Of a stretch of DNA of 64,000 bases, positions 33,845 to 41,905 are shown piece after piece; the first letter of the stretch is position 1; the number at the start of each line of letters is the position of its first letter. The position numbers were made by a program, and so were the translations under genes. The notes beneath the pieces are model-generated. The model had not been told where the DNA came from. It saw only the letters and a program-made list of their open reading frames with translations, and did not search any database. Source of the DNA: Pseudomonas sp. UBA4194 (GTDB taxonomy: Bacteria > Pseudomonadota > Gammaproteobacteria > Pseudomonadales > Pseudomonadaceae); contig NZ_DFUE01000086.1 in NCBI RefSeq assembly GCF_002379585.1, positions 1 through 64,000 of the forward strand. Direction: 5' to 3'.

Positions 33845-34594
33845 CTAGAGCGGCGTGCCGAGCAGCACGTGGGCGGGGTCGAAGCTTACCGAGACCGCCT
33901 CGCCCACTTTGACGGCGCACGCCTGGGCCAGTGCACACAGCGTCTGACCATTGGCCAGGGTCACGCGGATTTCGCTGGGGCCCTGGGCGTCATCGAGTAT
34001 CTGCTCGACATGGCCGCGAAGGTCGTTGCAACCGTGGGCGACCGCCTGCCCCACGGGCTGCACGTGCAACCAGCCCGCCTTGATCAGCGCCACCACGGCA
34101 GTGCCCGCTTCCAGTTCCAGGGTCAGGGTGCTGTCATGGGTAATCTGCGCGCCGAGGCTGAAGCCGCCGCCCAGGTCCAACGTGATCAGATCGTTGCGGC
34201 CCTGGCTGACGATGCCTGCGACGCGGCCGTGCAACTGATTGCGGGCGCTGGTGCGCAGCATAAGGCGACCGAGCAGATCCAGATCGCCGGCATCCTCGGC
34301 GGCCACCAGGACCTGAGCCTGCAGCGCCTGCAACTTCTGGTACAGGCGCAGCACCCGTTGTCCTTCGCCAGAGAGCCGCGCCCCCCCGCCCCCCTTGCCG
34401 CCCACCACTCGCTCGACCAGCGGGGTGAGTGCCAGGTTGTTCAGTTCATCGATGGCATCCCACGCGCCTTTGTAACTAAGCCCCGCGGCTTTGGCGGCAC
34501 GGGTGATCGAGCCCTGCTCGGCGATATGGCGCAGCAACTCGATGCGTTGCGGGCGGCGGGCGATATGTTGGGTCAGCACTGTGGGCAAGGTCAT
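33845..34594 (-). CDS. ModE-type transcriptional regulator
   Basis: This 249-residue protein has an N-terminal winged helix-turn-helix (ELLRHIAEQGSITRAAKAAG, SYKGAWDAIDELNN, GGKGGGGARLS) and two TOBE/molybdate-binding domains. ModE senses molybdate and represses modABC. No mod transport genes are adjacent; the neighbour is comF, ten bases upstream, which suggests a shared transcript. The molybdate role is inferred from the family. Confidence 0.85.
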   Translation of the reverse strand: MTLPTVLTQHIARRPQRIELLRHIAEQGSITRAAKAAGLSYKGAWDAIDELNNLALTPLVERVVGGKGGGGARLSGEGQRVLRLYQKLQALQAQVLVAAEDAGDLDLLGRLMLRTSARNQLHGRVAGIVSQGRNDLITLDLGGGFSLGAQITHDSTLTLELEAGTAVVALIKAGWLHVQPVGQAVAHGCNDLRGHVEQILDDAQGPSEIRVTLANGQTLCALAQACAVKVGEAVSVSFDPAHVLLGTPL

Positions 34595-34603
34595 GGAACA
34601 AGG

Positions 34604-35335
34604 CTACTCGGGCTTGGGCGTGCGCGCCAGACAGTAAACATCGACACGGGCCGCGCCAGCGCTGCGCAGCAGGGTCGCCAGGGCCTGGGCGGTGGCCCCT
34701 GTGGTCAGCACATCGTCCACCAGCGCCACGTGCAGGCCTTTCACGCACGCCCCAGGGCGCAGCGCGAAGGCCGCCTGCAGGTTGCTTCGCCGCGCCTTGG
34801 CCCCCAACTCTTGCTGGGCCTGGGTTTCCCGCGGGCGCTGCACCAGGCTTGCGTCGCAAGGGATATGCAGCGCCGAAGACAGCCAGCCGGCGAGCATCTC
34901 GGCCTGATTGAAACCTCGCTGGCGCAGTCGTTTGCGGCCCATGGGCACAGGGAGCAGCCACTGCGGCCGAGGCAGGTCCTCGTTGAAACGATGAAGCAGC
35001 CAGTGCCCCAGCATTTCGGCCAACCAGCGCCCGTACGGCCACTGGCTGCTGTGCTTGAAACGGCTGATCAGGCTGTCGATGGGGAAGCCGTAATGCCAAG
35101 GCGTTTCGACCTTGGTAAAGGCCGGTGGCCGACGCCGGCACGGGGCGCAGGTCAGCCCGGCCATTGCCAGCGGCAGCGCGCACACCGCGCATTGCTCGTC
35201 GAGCCAAGGCAATTCGCGCTCACAGGCTTCGCAGGCACCGTAGGGGTTATCGGACGGCTCATCACACAGCAAACAAACCTGAATGTTTTTTAACCAGTTG
35301 TAAACCTGACTATTCCATAGCGGTTGACAGCCCAT
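34604..35335 (-). CDS. comF: ComF-family phosphoribosyltransferase-like protein
   Basis: This 243-residue protein has an N-terminal zinc-finger-like region with CxxC pairs (CLLC, CEAC, CAVC, CAPC) and a C-terminal PRPP-binding motif VALVDDVLTTGAT. ComF proteins support natural transformation and DNA processing in some bacteria (ComFC/GntX type). Its 5' end overlaps the predicted BirA operator that serves bioB, so biotin might affect it too. It is divergent from bioB. Confidence 0.88.
   Translation of the reverse strand: MGCQPLWNSQVYNWLKNIQVCLLCDEPSDNPYGACEACERELPWLDEQCAVCALPLAMAGLTCAPCRRRPPAFTKVETPWHYGFPIDSLISRFKHSSQWPYGRWLAEMLGHWLLHRFNEDLPRPQWLLPVPMGRKRLRQRGFNQAEMLAGWLSSALHIPCDASLVQRPRETQAQQELGAKARRSNLQAAFALRPGACVKGLHVALVDDVLTTGATAQALATLLRSAGAARVDVYCLARTPKPE
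35298..35329. promoter_or_regulatory. BirA operator (biotin repressor site)
   Basis: TTGTAAACC (35298-35306), a 15-base spacer, then GGTTGACA (35322-35329). The BirA consensus is TTGTAAACC-N14-16-GGTTTACA, so one half is perfect and the other has one mismatch. It overlaps the -35 of the bioB promoter and the first codons of comF. Confidence 0.85.
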
Positions 35336-35352
35336 AACGCTTCCTTAATCAT
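35324..35352 (+). promoter_or_regulatory. Probable sigma-70 promoter of bioB
   Basis: A perfect -35 TTGACA (35324-35329), 17 bases, then AATCAT (4 of 6 matches to TATAAT). The -35 lies inside the BirA half-site, so repressor binding would block it. It ends about 86 bases before the bioB ATG. Confidence 0.6.
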
Positions 35353-35438
35353 GCCAGCATTCGACTCAATAGCCGTGCCGCGCCTGTGGACATTCCACCG
35401 TTCCTTGCGCCAGCCCAAGCATAAACAAGGAATCGCCG

Positions 35439-36497
35439 ATGAGCGCCAGCACAACTGCAACCCTTCGTCACGACTGGACCCTGGCCGAGGTCAAGGCGCT
35501 GTTCGTGCAGCCGTTCAACGACCTGCTGTTTCAGGCGCAGACCGTGCACCGTGCGCATTTCAATGCCAACCGCGTACAGGTCTCGACCCTGCTGTCGATC
35601 AAGACCGGTGCCTGCCCCGAAGACTGCAAGTACTGCCCGCAGTCGGGCCACTACAACACCGGTCTGGAAAAAGAAAAGCTGATGGAAGTGCAGAAGGTGC
35701 TCGAGGAAGCCGCTCGCGCCAAGGCCATCGGCTCCACCCGCTTCTGCATGGGCGCGGCGTGGAAGCACCCGTCGGCCAAAGACATGCCGTACGTGCTGCA
35801 GATGGTCGCTGGGGTCAAGGCGATGGGCCTGGAGACCTGCATGACCCTGGGTCGCCTCGACGAAGACCAGACCAAGGCGCTGGCCGACGCGGGCCTGGAC
35901 TACTACAACCACAACCTGGACACCTCGCCGGAGTTCTACGGCAGCATCATCACCACCCGCACCTACGGCGAGCGCCTGCAGACCCTGGCCTATGTGCGCG
36001 ATGCGGGGATGAAGATCTGCTCAGGCGGCATCCTGGGCATGGGCGAGTCGCTGGACGATCGCGCCGGCCTGCTGATCCAGTTGGCCAACCTGCCGGAGCA
36101 CCCGGAATCGGTGCCGATCAACATGCTGGTGAAGGTCGCCGGTACGCCGCTGGAAAACGCCGAGGATATCGACCCCTTCGACTTCATTCGCATGCTGGCC
36201 GTGGCGCGCATCCTGATGCCCCAGTCCCATGTGCGCCTGTCAGCTGGCCGCGAGGCGATGAACGAGCAGATGCAGGCCCTGGCGTTCTTCGCCGGTGCCA
36301 ACTCGATCTTCTACGGAGACAAGCTGCTGACCACCGCCAACCCGCAAGCCGACAAGGACATGCAGCTGTTCGCCCGTCTGGGCATCCAGCCCGAGGCCGG
36401 CCAGGAGCACGCCGATGAAGTGCATCAGGCGGCTATCGAGCAGGCATTGGTAGAACAGAAAAGCAGCGAGCTGTTCTACGACGCCGCTTCGGCGTGA
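35439..36497 (+). CDS. bioB: Biotin synthase
   Basis: BioB is the radical-SAM enzyme that inserts sulfur into dethiobiotin. The 352-residue protein has the CPEDCKYC cluster-binding motif and [13 protein letters not shown]. An AAGGA Shine-Dalgarno precedes the ATG. It heads bioBFHCD under the BirA operator. Confidence 0.98.
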   Translation: MSASTTATLRHDWTLAEVKALFVQPFNDLLFQAQTVHRAHFNANRVQVSTLLSIKTGACPEDCKYCPQSGHYNTGLEKEKLMEVQKVLEEAARAKAIGSTRFCMGAAWKHPSAKDMPYVLQMVAGVKAMGLETCMTLGRLDEDQTKALADAGLDYYNHNLDTSPEFYGSIITTRTYGERLQTLAYVRDAGMKICSGGILGMGESLDDRAGLLIQLANLPEHPESVPINMLVKVAGTPLENAEDIDPFDFIRMLAVARILMPQSHVRLSAGREAMNEQMQALAFFAGANSIFYGDKLLTTANPQADKDMQLFARLGIQPEAGQEHADEVHQAAIEQALVEQKSSELFYDAASA

Positions 36498-36550
36498 TCG
36501 ACACGCCGGCTTCTGAAGCCGGCGTTCATTTCCCAGTCATCGAGGCCCCC

Positions 36551-37723
36551 ATGCCCTTCGATCTCCAGGCGCGCCTGGCCGAACGCCGTGCCGCCGATCT
36601 GTACCGTCAGCGGCCCTTGCTGCAAAGCCCACAAGGGCCGCAGGTGGTGGTCGACGGCCAGCCACTGCTGGCTTTCTGCAACAACGACTACCTGGGCCTG
36701 GCCAACCATCCGCAGGTGATCAAGGCCTGGCGCGATGGCGCCGAACGCTGGGGGGTGGGCGGCGGTGCATCGCACCTGGTCATCGGCCACAGCAGCCCCC
36801 ACCATGCGCTGGAAGAGGCGTTGGCTGAACTCACGGGCCGACCTCGGGCGTTGCTGTTTTCCACCGGTTACATGGCCAACCTGGGCACGGTCACCGCGCT
36901 GGTCGGGCAAGGCGACACGGTACTGCAAGACCGTCTCAACCATGCCTCGCTGCTGGATGCGGGCCTGCTCAGCGGCGCTCGTTTCAGTCGCTACCTGCAC
37001 AACGATGCCGGCAGCCTGAGCAGTCGGCTGGACAAAGCCTGCGGCAACACCCTGGTGGTGACCGACGGGGTGTTCAGCATGGACGGCGACATCGCCGACC
37101 TGCCGACCCTGGCCGCCACCGCCAAGGCCAGGGGTGCATGGCTGATGGTCGACGATGCCCATGGCTTCGGCACGCTGGGCGCCACAGGCGCCGGCATCGT
37201 CGAGCATTTCGGCCTGGGCCTGGACGATGTGCCTGTGCTGATCGGTACGCTGGGCAAGGGTTTCGGCACTTCGGGTGCGTTCGTGGCCGGCAGCGAGGAA
37301 CTCATCGAAACCCTGGTGCAGTTCGCCCGCCCCTATATCTATACCACCAGCCAGCCACCGGCCCTGGCCTGCGCCACCTTGCGCAGCCTGGAACTGCTGC
37401 GCAGCGAACACTGGCGCCGCGAGCACCTGGCCGCATTGATCGCCCAGTTCCGCCAGGGTGCCCACCAGCTGGGCCTGACGCTGATGGACAGCTTCACGCC
37501 CATTCAGCCTATCCTCATAGGTGACGCACGGCGGGCCCTGCAGCTGTCGCGTCTGCTGCGCGAGCGCGGCCTGCTGGTGACGGCCATCCGCCCACCGACG
37601 GTGCCTGCCGGCAGCGCCAGGCTACGGGTGACCCTCTCGGCGGCCCATAGCGAGGCGCAGGTGCAACGGCTGCTCGAAGCCTTGGCCGAGTGCTATCCGC
37701 TGTTGGAGGCTGACCATGCGTGA
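36551..37723 (+). CDS. bioF: 8-amino-7-oxononanoate synthase
   Basis: BioF joins pimeloyl-thioester and alanine with loss of CO2 using PLP. The 390-residue protein has the PLP-lysine motif [14 protein letters not shown], and [11 protein letters not shown]. The start at 36551 ([18 protein letters not shown]) is the family start. The stop overlaps the bioH start by eight bases. Confidence 0.97.
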   Translation: MPFDLQARLAERRAADLYRQRPLLQSPQGPQVVVDGQPLLAFCNNDYLGLANHPQVIKAWRDGAERWGVGGGASHLVIGHSSPHHALEEALAELTGRPRALLFSTGYMANLGTVTALVGQGDTVLQDRLNHASLLDAGLLSGARFSRYLHNDAGSLSSRLDKACGNTLVVTDGVFSMDGDIADLPTLAATAKARGAWLMVDDAHGFGTLGATGAGIVEHFGLGLDDVPVLIGTLGKGFGTSGAFVAGSEELIETLVQFARPYIYTTSQPPALACATLRSLELLRSEHWRREHLAALIAQFRQGAHQLGLTLMDSFTPIQPILIGDARRALQLSRLLRERGLLVTAIRPPTVPAGSARLRVTLSAAHSEAQVQRLLEALAECYPLLEADHA

Positions 37724-38447
37724 TCGTCTGATCCTGTTGCCTGGCTGGGCACTGGGAACCTCGCCCCTCGAACCTCTGGCCGCTGCGCTGCAGGGCCTGG
37801 ACGCGCATTTGCGCGTGCACCTGCAACCTTTGCCCGAGCCCGACAGTGCCGATCTCGAGGACTGGCTCGACGAGCTGGACGATGCCATACCCGAGGATAC
37901 CTGGCTGGGCGGCTGGTCCATGGGCGGCATGCTTGCCGCCGAACTGGCGGCGCGCCGAGGTGATCGTTGCTGCGGGCTGGTGACCCTGGCCAGCAACAGC
38001 CGCTTCGTCGCCCACCACGATTGGCTCAGCGCCATGCCTGAGGCAACCTTCACGGCCTTCCTGAGCGGTTGCGAAGTTGATCCGAAAGCCACCCTCAAGC
38101 GCTTCGCCTTGCTCTGCGCTCAAGGTTCACAGGATCCGCGCGGACTCTCTCGCCTGCTCGGCGCCGCCGCGCCGCTGGCCACTGCAGCGCATCTGGTCGA
38201 CGGCTTGCGCGTGCTGGCCAGCCTGGATACCCGCGCGGCACTGCAACGCTTTGCCGGGCCCCAACTGCACCTGTTCGCCGGACAGGACTCGCTGGTACCT
38301 GCCCAGGTGGCAGGCGAACTGCTGGCGCTGTTGCCCGATGTCGAGATCGGCTTGATCGAGCAGGCCAGTCACGCCTTCCTGCTGGAGGACCCGCATGGGG
38401 TGGCCGGCGCGATCCAGGCGTTTCTGCATGAAAGTGGGGATGATTGA
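37716..38447 (+). CDS. bioH: Pimeloyl-ACP methyl ester esterase
   Basis: BioH removes the methyl group from pimeloyl-ACP methyl ester, ending pimelate assembly. The 243-residue alpha/beta-hydrolase has the nucleophile motif GWSMGGMLA and a C-terminal histidine in ASHAFLLED. It overlaps bioF and precedes bioC by one base. Confidence 0.94.
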   Translation: MRDRLILLPGWALGTSPLEPLAAALQGLDAHLRVHLQPLPEPDSADLEDWLDELDDAIPEDTWLGGWSMGGMLAAELAARRGDRCCGLVTLASNSRFVAHHDWLSAMPEATFTAFLSGCEVDPKATLKRFALLCAQGSQDPRGLSRLLGAAAPLATAAHLVDGLRVLASLDTRAALQRFAGPQLHLFAGQDSLVPAQVAGELLALLPDVEIGLIEQASHAFLLEDPHGVAGAIQAFLHESGDD

Positions 38448-38448
38448 A

Positions 38449-39264
38449 ATGAATGTGCTTCGCACAATCGAGGCGCCGGACAAACGTCTGGTGGCGGCGT
38501 CTTTTTCAAAGGCGGCGGCCAGTTATGACAGCGTTGCGCAATTGCAGCGTGACGTGGGTCATGCGCTGCTGGACCGCCTGCCGGCCGATCTGCAACCCTC
38601 GCGCTGGCTGGACCTGGGCAGCGGCACCGGTTATTTCAGCCGGGCGCTGGCGCAGCGCTTCATGGGCGCCGAAGGGGTAGCACTGGATATCGCCGAAGGC
38701 ATGCTCGCCCATGCCCGTCCACAGGGCGGCGCCCACTGCTACGTGGCCGGTGACGCCGAGCACCTGCCGCTGCGCGATCAGAGCTGCGGCCTGATCTACT
38801 CGAGCCTGGCCGTACAATGGTGCAGCGATTTCGCCGCGGTGCTGGCCCAGGCCTGGCGAACCCTGCAGCCGGGCGGTGTATTGGCCTTCGCCAGCCTCTG
38901 CGTGGGCACGCTTGGCGAACTGCGCCAGAGCTGGCGAGCGGTCGATGGCATGGTCCACGTCAACCGCTTCCGCGAACTGGACGAGTATCGGCGCCTGTGC
39001 GCCGCCAGCGGCCTGCAGGTGCTGAGCCTGGAAAGCCTGCCGCACGTGCTGCACTACGCCGACGTGCGCGGCCTGACCCATGAGCTCAAAGCCCTGGGCG
39101 CGCACAATCTCAACCCCGGGCGCCCTGGCGGCCTTACGGGGCGCGCGCGCATGCTGGGGCTGATCCAGGCCTATGAAGCCTTTCGCACCCCGGCGGGGCT
39201 GCCAGCGACCTACCAAGTGGTCTACGCTGTGCTGCGCAAACCCGCCGACCAAGGACACAGTTGA
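38449..39264 (+). CDS. bioC: Malonyl-ACP O-methyltransferase
   Basis: BioC methylates malonyl-ACP to start pimelate synthesis. The 271-residue protein has the SAM motif [15 protein letters not shown], and YSSLAVQWC. The start at 38449 ([12 protein letters not shown]) is favoured by GTGGGGA eight bases upstream; ATG 38440 is possible. The stop shares a base with the bioD ATG. Confidence 0.95.
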   Translation: MNVLRTIEAPDKRLVAASFSKAAASYDSVAQLQRDVGHALLDRLPADLQPSRWLDLGSGTGYFSRALAQRFMGAEGVALDIAEGMLAHARPQGGAHCYVAGDAEHLPLRDQSCGLIYSSLAVQWCSDFAAVLAQAWRTLQPGGVLAFASLCVGTLGELRQSWRAVDGMVHVNRFRELDEYRRLCAASGLQVLSLESLPHVLHYADVRGLTHELKALGAHNLNPGRPGGLTGRARMLGLIQAYEAFRTPAGLPATYQVVYAVLRKPADQGHS

Positions 39265-39944
39265 TGAGCGCCAGTTACTTCATCGCCGGCACCGATACCG
39301 ATATCGGCAAAACCACCGTGGCTGCCGGCCTGCTGCACGCCGCAGGCTTGAAAGGCCTGAGCACCCTGGGCGCCAAGCCGGTGGCTTCAGGTTGCGCGGT
39401 CACGCCCAAGGGCTTGCGCAACAGCGATGCGCTGTCGCTGATGGCCGAAAGTTCGATCAAGCTCAAGTACGAGCAGGTCAATCCGGTCGCCTTCGAGCCG
39501 GCCATCGCACCGCATCTGGCGGCCCGCGAAGCCGGTGTCGCACTGACCGTCAGTTCGCTGCTGACGCCCATGCGCCAGGTGCTGGCGCAGAACGCCGACT
39601 TCACCTTGATCGAAGGCGCTGGGGGATGGCGGGTGCCACTGTCCGACCAGGCCAACCTGTCCGACCTGGCCATGGCATTGAAGCTGCCGGTCATCCTCGT
39701 GGTCGGCGTGCGCCTGGGCGCCATCAGCCATGCCCTGCTCAGCGCCGAAGCCATCGCCCGCGACGGCCTGCACCTGGCCGGCTGGGTGGCCAATATCGTC
39801 GACCCGAAGACCGCGCGCCTGGAAGAAAACCTGGCCACCCTGGCCGAACGCCTGCCCGCCCCGTGCCTGGGCCGCGTCCCTTACCTGAAAAGCCCCACGG
39901 CGCAGACAGTGGCCGAGTATCTGCATCTGGATCTGATTTTGTAG
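39264..39944 (+). CDS. bioD: Dethiobiotin synthetase
   Basis: BioD closes the ureido ring of dethiobiotin with ATP and CO2. The 226-residue protein has the P-loop GTDTDIGKTT and EGAGGWRVPL. Its ATG overlaps the bioC stop (TGATG). It is the last gene of the biotin operon; the toxin gene converges on it after six bases. Confidence 0.97.
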   Translation: MSASYFIAGTDTDIGKTTVAAGLLHAAGLKGLSTLGAKPVASGCAVTPKGLRNSDALSLMAESSIKLKYEQVNPVAFEPAIAPHLAAREAGVALTVSSLLTPMRQVLAQNADFTLIEGAGGWRVPLSDQANLSDLAMALKLPVILVVGVRLGAISHALLSAEAIARDGLHLAGWVANIVDPKTARLEENLATLAERLPAPCLGRVPYLKSPTAQTVAEYLHLDLIL

Positions 39945-39950
39945 CGGTGC

Positions 39951-40337
39951 TCAGACCTGAACGGTGGGCGGACCGTACTGAACCAGCAGCGCATCGGCGG
40001 TCAACAGCTGCAGGCTCTCGGTACTCGCCTGGGCGAACAGCAGTCGATCGAACGGGTCACGGTGGATGGGCGGCAGGTTTTCCACCGCCATTGCATGCGC
40101 TGACGTAATGGGCAGCTCGGTGTAACCGTTGAGCAGCAGTTGGCGACGCAGACGCGCCGTATCGATCACCGAGCCTGTGCGGCTGAGGCTGTTCTTGATC
40201 GCCAGCTCCCACAGGCTGGCTGCACTGAAGTACAGCTCGTGATCTAGATTCGCGATCAATGCTCGCGCTTTCGGCGAGAGCATCGGGCTGTCCTGAGCCA
40301 CCCAGATCAGAATATGCGTGTCCAGCAGTAGCTTCAC
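39951..40337 (-). CDS. PIN-domain toxin (VapC-type)
   Basis: This 128-residue PIN nuclease has conserved acidic residues in LLDTHILIWV, SLWELAIKN and HRDPFDRLLFAQA, as in VapC-like RNases. Its ATG overlaps the antitoxin stop codon by four bases, the usual toxin-antitoxin layout. The RNA target is unknown. Confidence 0.9.
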   Translation of the reverse strand: MKLLLDTHILIWVAQDSPMLSPKARALIANLDHELYFSAASLWELAIKNSLSRTGSVIDTARLRRQLLLNGYTELPITSAHAMAVENLPPIHRDPFDRLLFAQASTESLQLLTADALLVQYGPPTVQV

Positions 40338-40573
40338 ACCTTGCCCTCGAAGAGGTCGGCGACGTCATTGTCGAGCTCATCAAAGTCTTCGGGAACCACA
40401 AGGTCAACCATGAAACCTATACGCTTTGCTTCATCGGGCAGTGGCGCATCATAAGCGACCAGTTTGGCTATTGGCTTACCTGCCTTGGCGATAACCACCA
40501 CTTCACCGGCTGCCGCCTGTTCGAGCAGGCGCGACAGATTGCTCTTGGCATCGTGAATGTTGTGAATGGCCAT
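40334..40573 (-). CDS. Phd/YefM-family antitoxin
   Basis: This 79-residue protein begins MAIHNIHDAKSNLSRLLEQA, followed by GEVVVIAKAGKPIAKLVAY, the Phd/YefM N-terminal DNA-binding fold. The acidic C-terminus (FDELDNDVADLFEG) would wrap the toxin. The start at 40573 matches the family; an ATG at 40588 adds five residues. Confidence 0.9.
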   Translation of the reverse strand: MAIHNIHDAKSNLSRLLEQAAAGEVVVIAKAGKPIAKLVAYDAPLPDEAKRIGFMVDLVVPEDFDELDNDVADLFEGKV

Positions 40574-40687
40574 AAGCAGTGACTCCATACGGGTTTGGCT
40601 GAATTCTAGCTTAGCCCGCCATGTTAGCTAATGCATTCCAGTGTTTCATTTTTAGACAGGCGTGCAAAAGCACTGTGTTTCCGAACT

Positions 40688-41725
40688 TCAGGTGCTCTCT
40701 CGCGGCATCAGCTCGCACGTCAGCATGTTCTGAGGCGGCGCTTCGCCGGCCAGCACGCCCAGGCTTTGCAGCACCCGGGTGGCCGCCAGCACGCCGATCT
40801 CCAGCGCCGGGGGCTTGATGGTGGTCAGGCTCGGCATGAGCATTTCGGCGAAGGGATAGTCACCGAAACCCATCACCGCGCAATCCTGGGGGATGCGCAG
40901 CCCGGCGCGCTGGGCGGCGAGCAGGCCGCCGGCGGCGAGGTTGTCGTTGGCGAAGATGATCGCATCCGGGCGCAACGGGCGAGCCATCAGGGCATGCATG
41001 GCCTGCTTGCCGGCCTCGAACGGCGCCAGCGCGGCATCGGGTGCAAATACCTGAGCGGCCAAGCCCAGTTCGCTCAATGTGGCGGCGTAGCCGTCTCGAC
41101 GTTCCAGGGCGCTGAAGTCGCCCGCAGCGCTGTTCTGCACGAACGCGATTCGCCGATAGCCCAAGCCGTGAAGGTAGCGGGCGGCACTGACGCCCACCTG
41201 AAAATGCGAAAAGCCGACTTGCATCGGCGCGCGCTCGGGCTGGTAATCCCAGGTCTCCACCAGTGGTATATCCGCCTCGGCGAGCATTTTCTCGGTACCC
41301 GCGCTATGGAAGCGGCTGGTCAGCACCAGCGCCGCCGGGGACCAGCCGAGAAACGCGCGCACAGCACTTTCTTCCTGCTCGGCGCTGAAGTAGCTGGAGG
41401 CCAGCAGCAGTTGGTACCCATGGCGACTCAAGGTGTCGCTGAATCCCTGAATGGTATTGGCGAAGATCGGTCCGGAGATATTCGGTATGACCATGCCGAC
41501 AATTTTGCCCCGCGCCGACGCCAACCCGCCAGCGACCAGGTTCGGCACATAGCCCAACTCGCTCACTGCCAGGGCAATGCGCCGCTGGTGCTCGGCCGAA
41601 ACCAGGTCGGGACGGTTGAAATAGCGCGATACCGTCATGGCCGACACGCCCGCATGGGCCGCTACGCGGGTAAGCGTGACGCGGCCTGCGCCACGGCGTT
41701 TACGGGGGGTCTTGGATTCGGTCAC
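40688..41725 (-). CDS. LacI-family repressor (GntR-like subgroup)
   Basis: This 345-residue regulator starts at GTG 41725. It has an N-terminal HTH (VTLTRVAAHAGVSAMTVSRY) and a periplasmic-binding-like sensor domain (VGMVIPNISGPIFANTIQGF to the C-terminus). It is divergent from the TonB receptor gene. Two perfect 12-bp palindromes in the intergenic gap are candidate operators. LacI regulators usually bind sugars or sugar acids, which hints at the inducer of the next cluster. Confidence 0.9.
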   Translation of the reverse strand: MTESKTPRKRRGAGRVTLTRVAAHAGVSAMTVSRYFNRPDLVSAEHQRRIALAVSELGYVPNLVAGGLASARGKIVGMVIPNISGPIFANTIQGFSDTLSRHGYQLLLASSYFSAEQEESAVRAFLGWSPAALVLTSRFHSAGTEKMLAEADIPLVETWDYQPERAPMQVGFSHFQVGVSAARYLHGLGYRRIAFVQNSAAGDFSALERRDGYAATLSELGLAAQVFAPDAALAPFEAGKQAMHALMARPLRPDAIIFANDNLAAGGLLAAQRAGLRIPQDCAVMGFGDYPFAEMLMPSLTTIKPPALEIGVLAATRVLQSLGVLAGEAPPQNMLTCELMPREST

Positions 41726-41810
41726 CCGACGGCCTCTAATAACCAGAAAATATAAAGAGTAGAAATTACGGTATTTGACCGCATAACCGGCGATCTTCAC
41801 TATTGGCCAT

Positions 41811-41822
41811 GTTAGCGCTAAC
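41811..41822. promoter_or_regulatory. LacI-type operator candidate
   Basis: GTTAGCGCTAAC is a perfect palindrome preceded by AT. It resembles the ATGTTAGCGCTAACAT-type sites bound by GntR/LacI regulators. It lies between the divergent repressor and TonB receptor genes. Confidence 0.65.
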
Positions 41823-41841
41823 CAAATCATCTGTCTGCTAC

Positions 41842-41853
41842 TCGCTCGAGCGA
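41842..41853. promoter_or_regulatory. Second palindrome upstream of the TonB receptor gene
   Basis: TCGCTCGAGCGA is a perfect 12-bp palindrome 20 bases from the first. It could be a second operator, but its sequence is less like LacI sites. Confidence 0.35.
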
Positions 41854-41905
41854 ATGCTGCGCTGATCCAAAACAACATTCAGCCCACGTTCGAGCGACCG
41901 CCGCC

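Noticed and set aside
34379..34396. C-runs in the modE gene as a possible phase-variation tract
   Set aside because: They encode GGKGGGGA, a conserved glycine-rich wing motif of ModE proteins, so coding constraint explains them.
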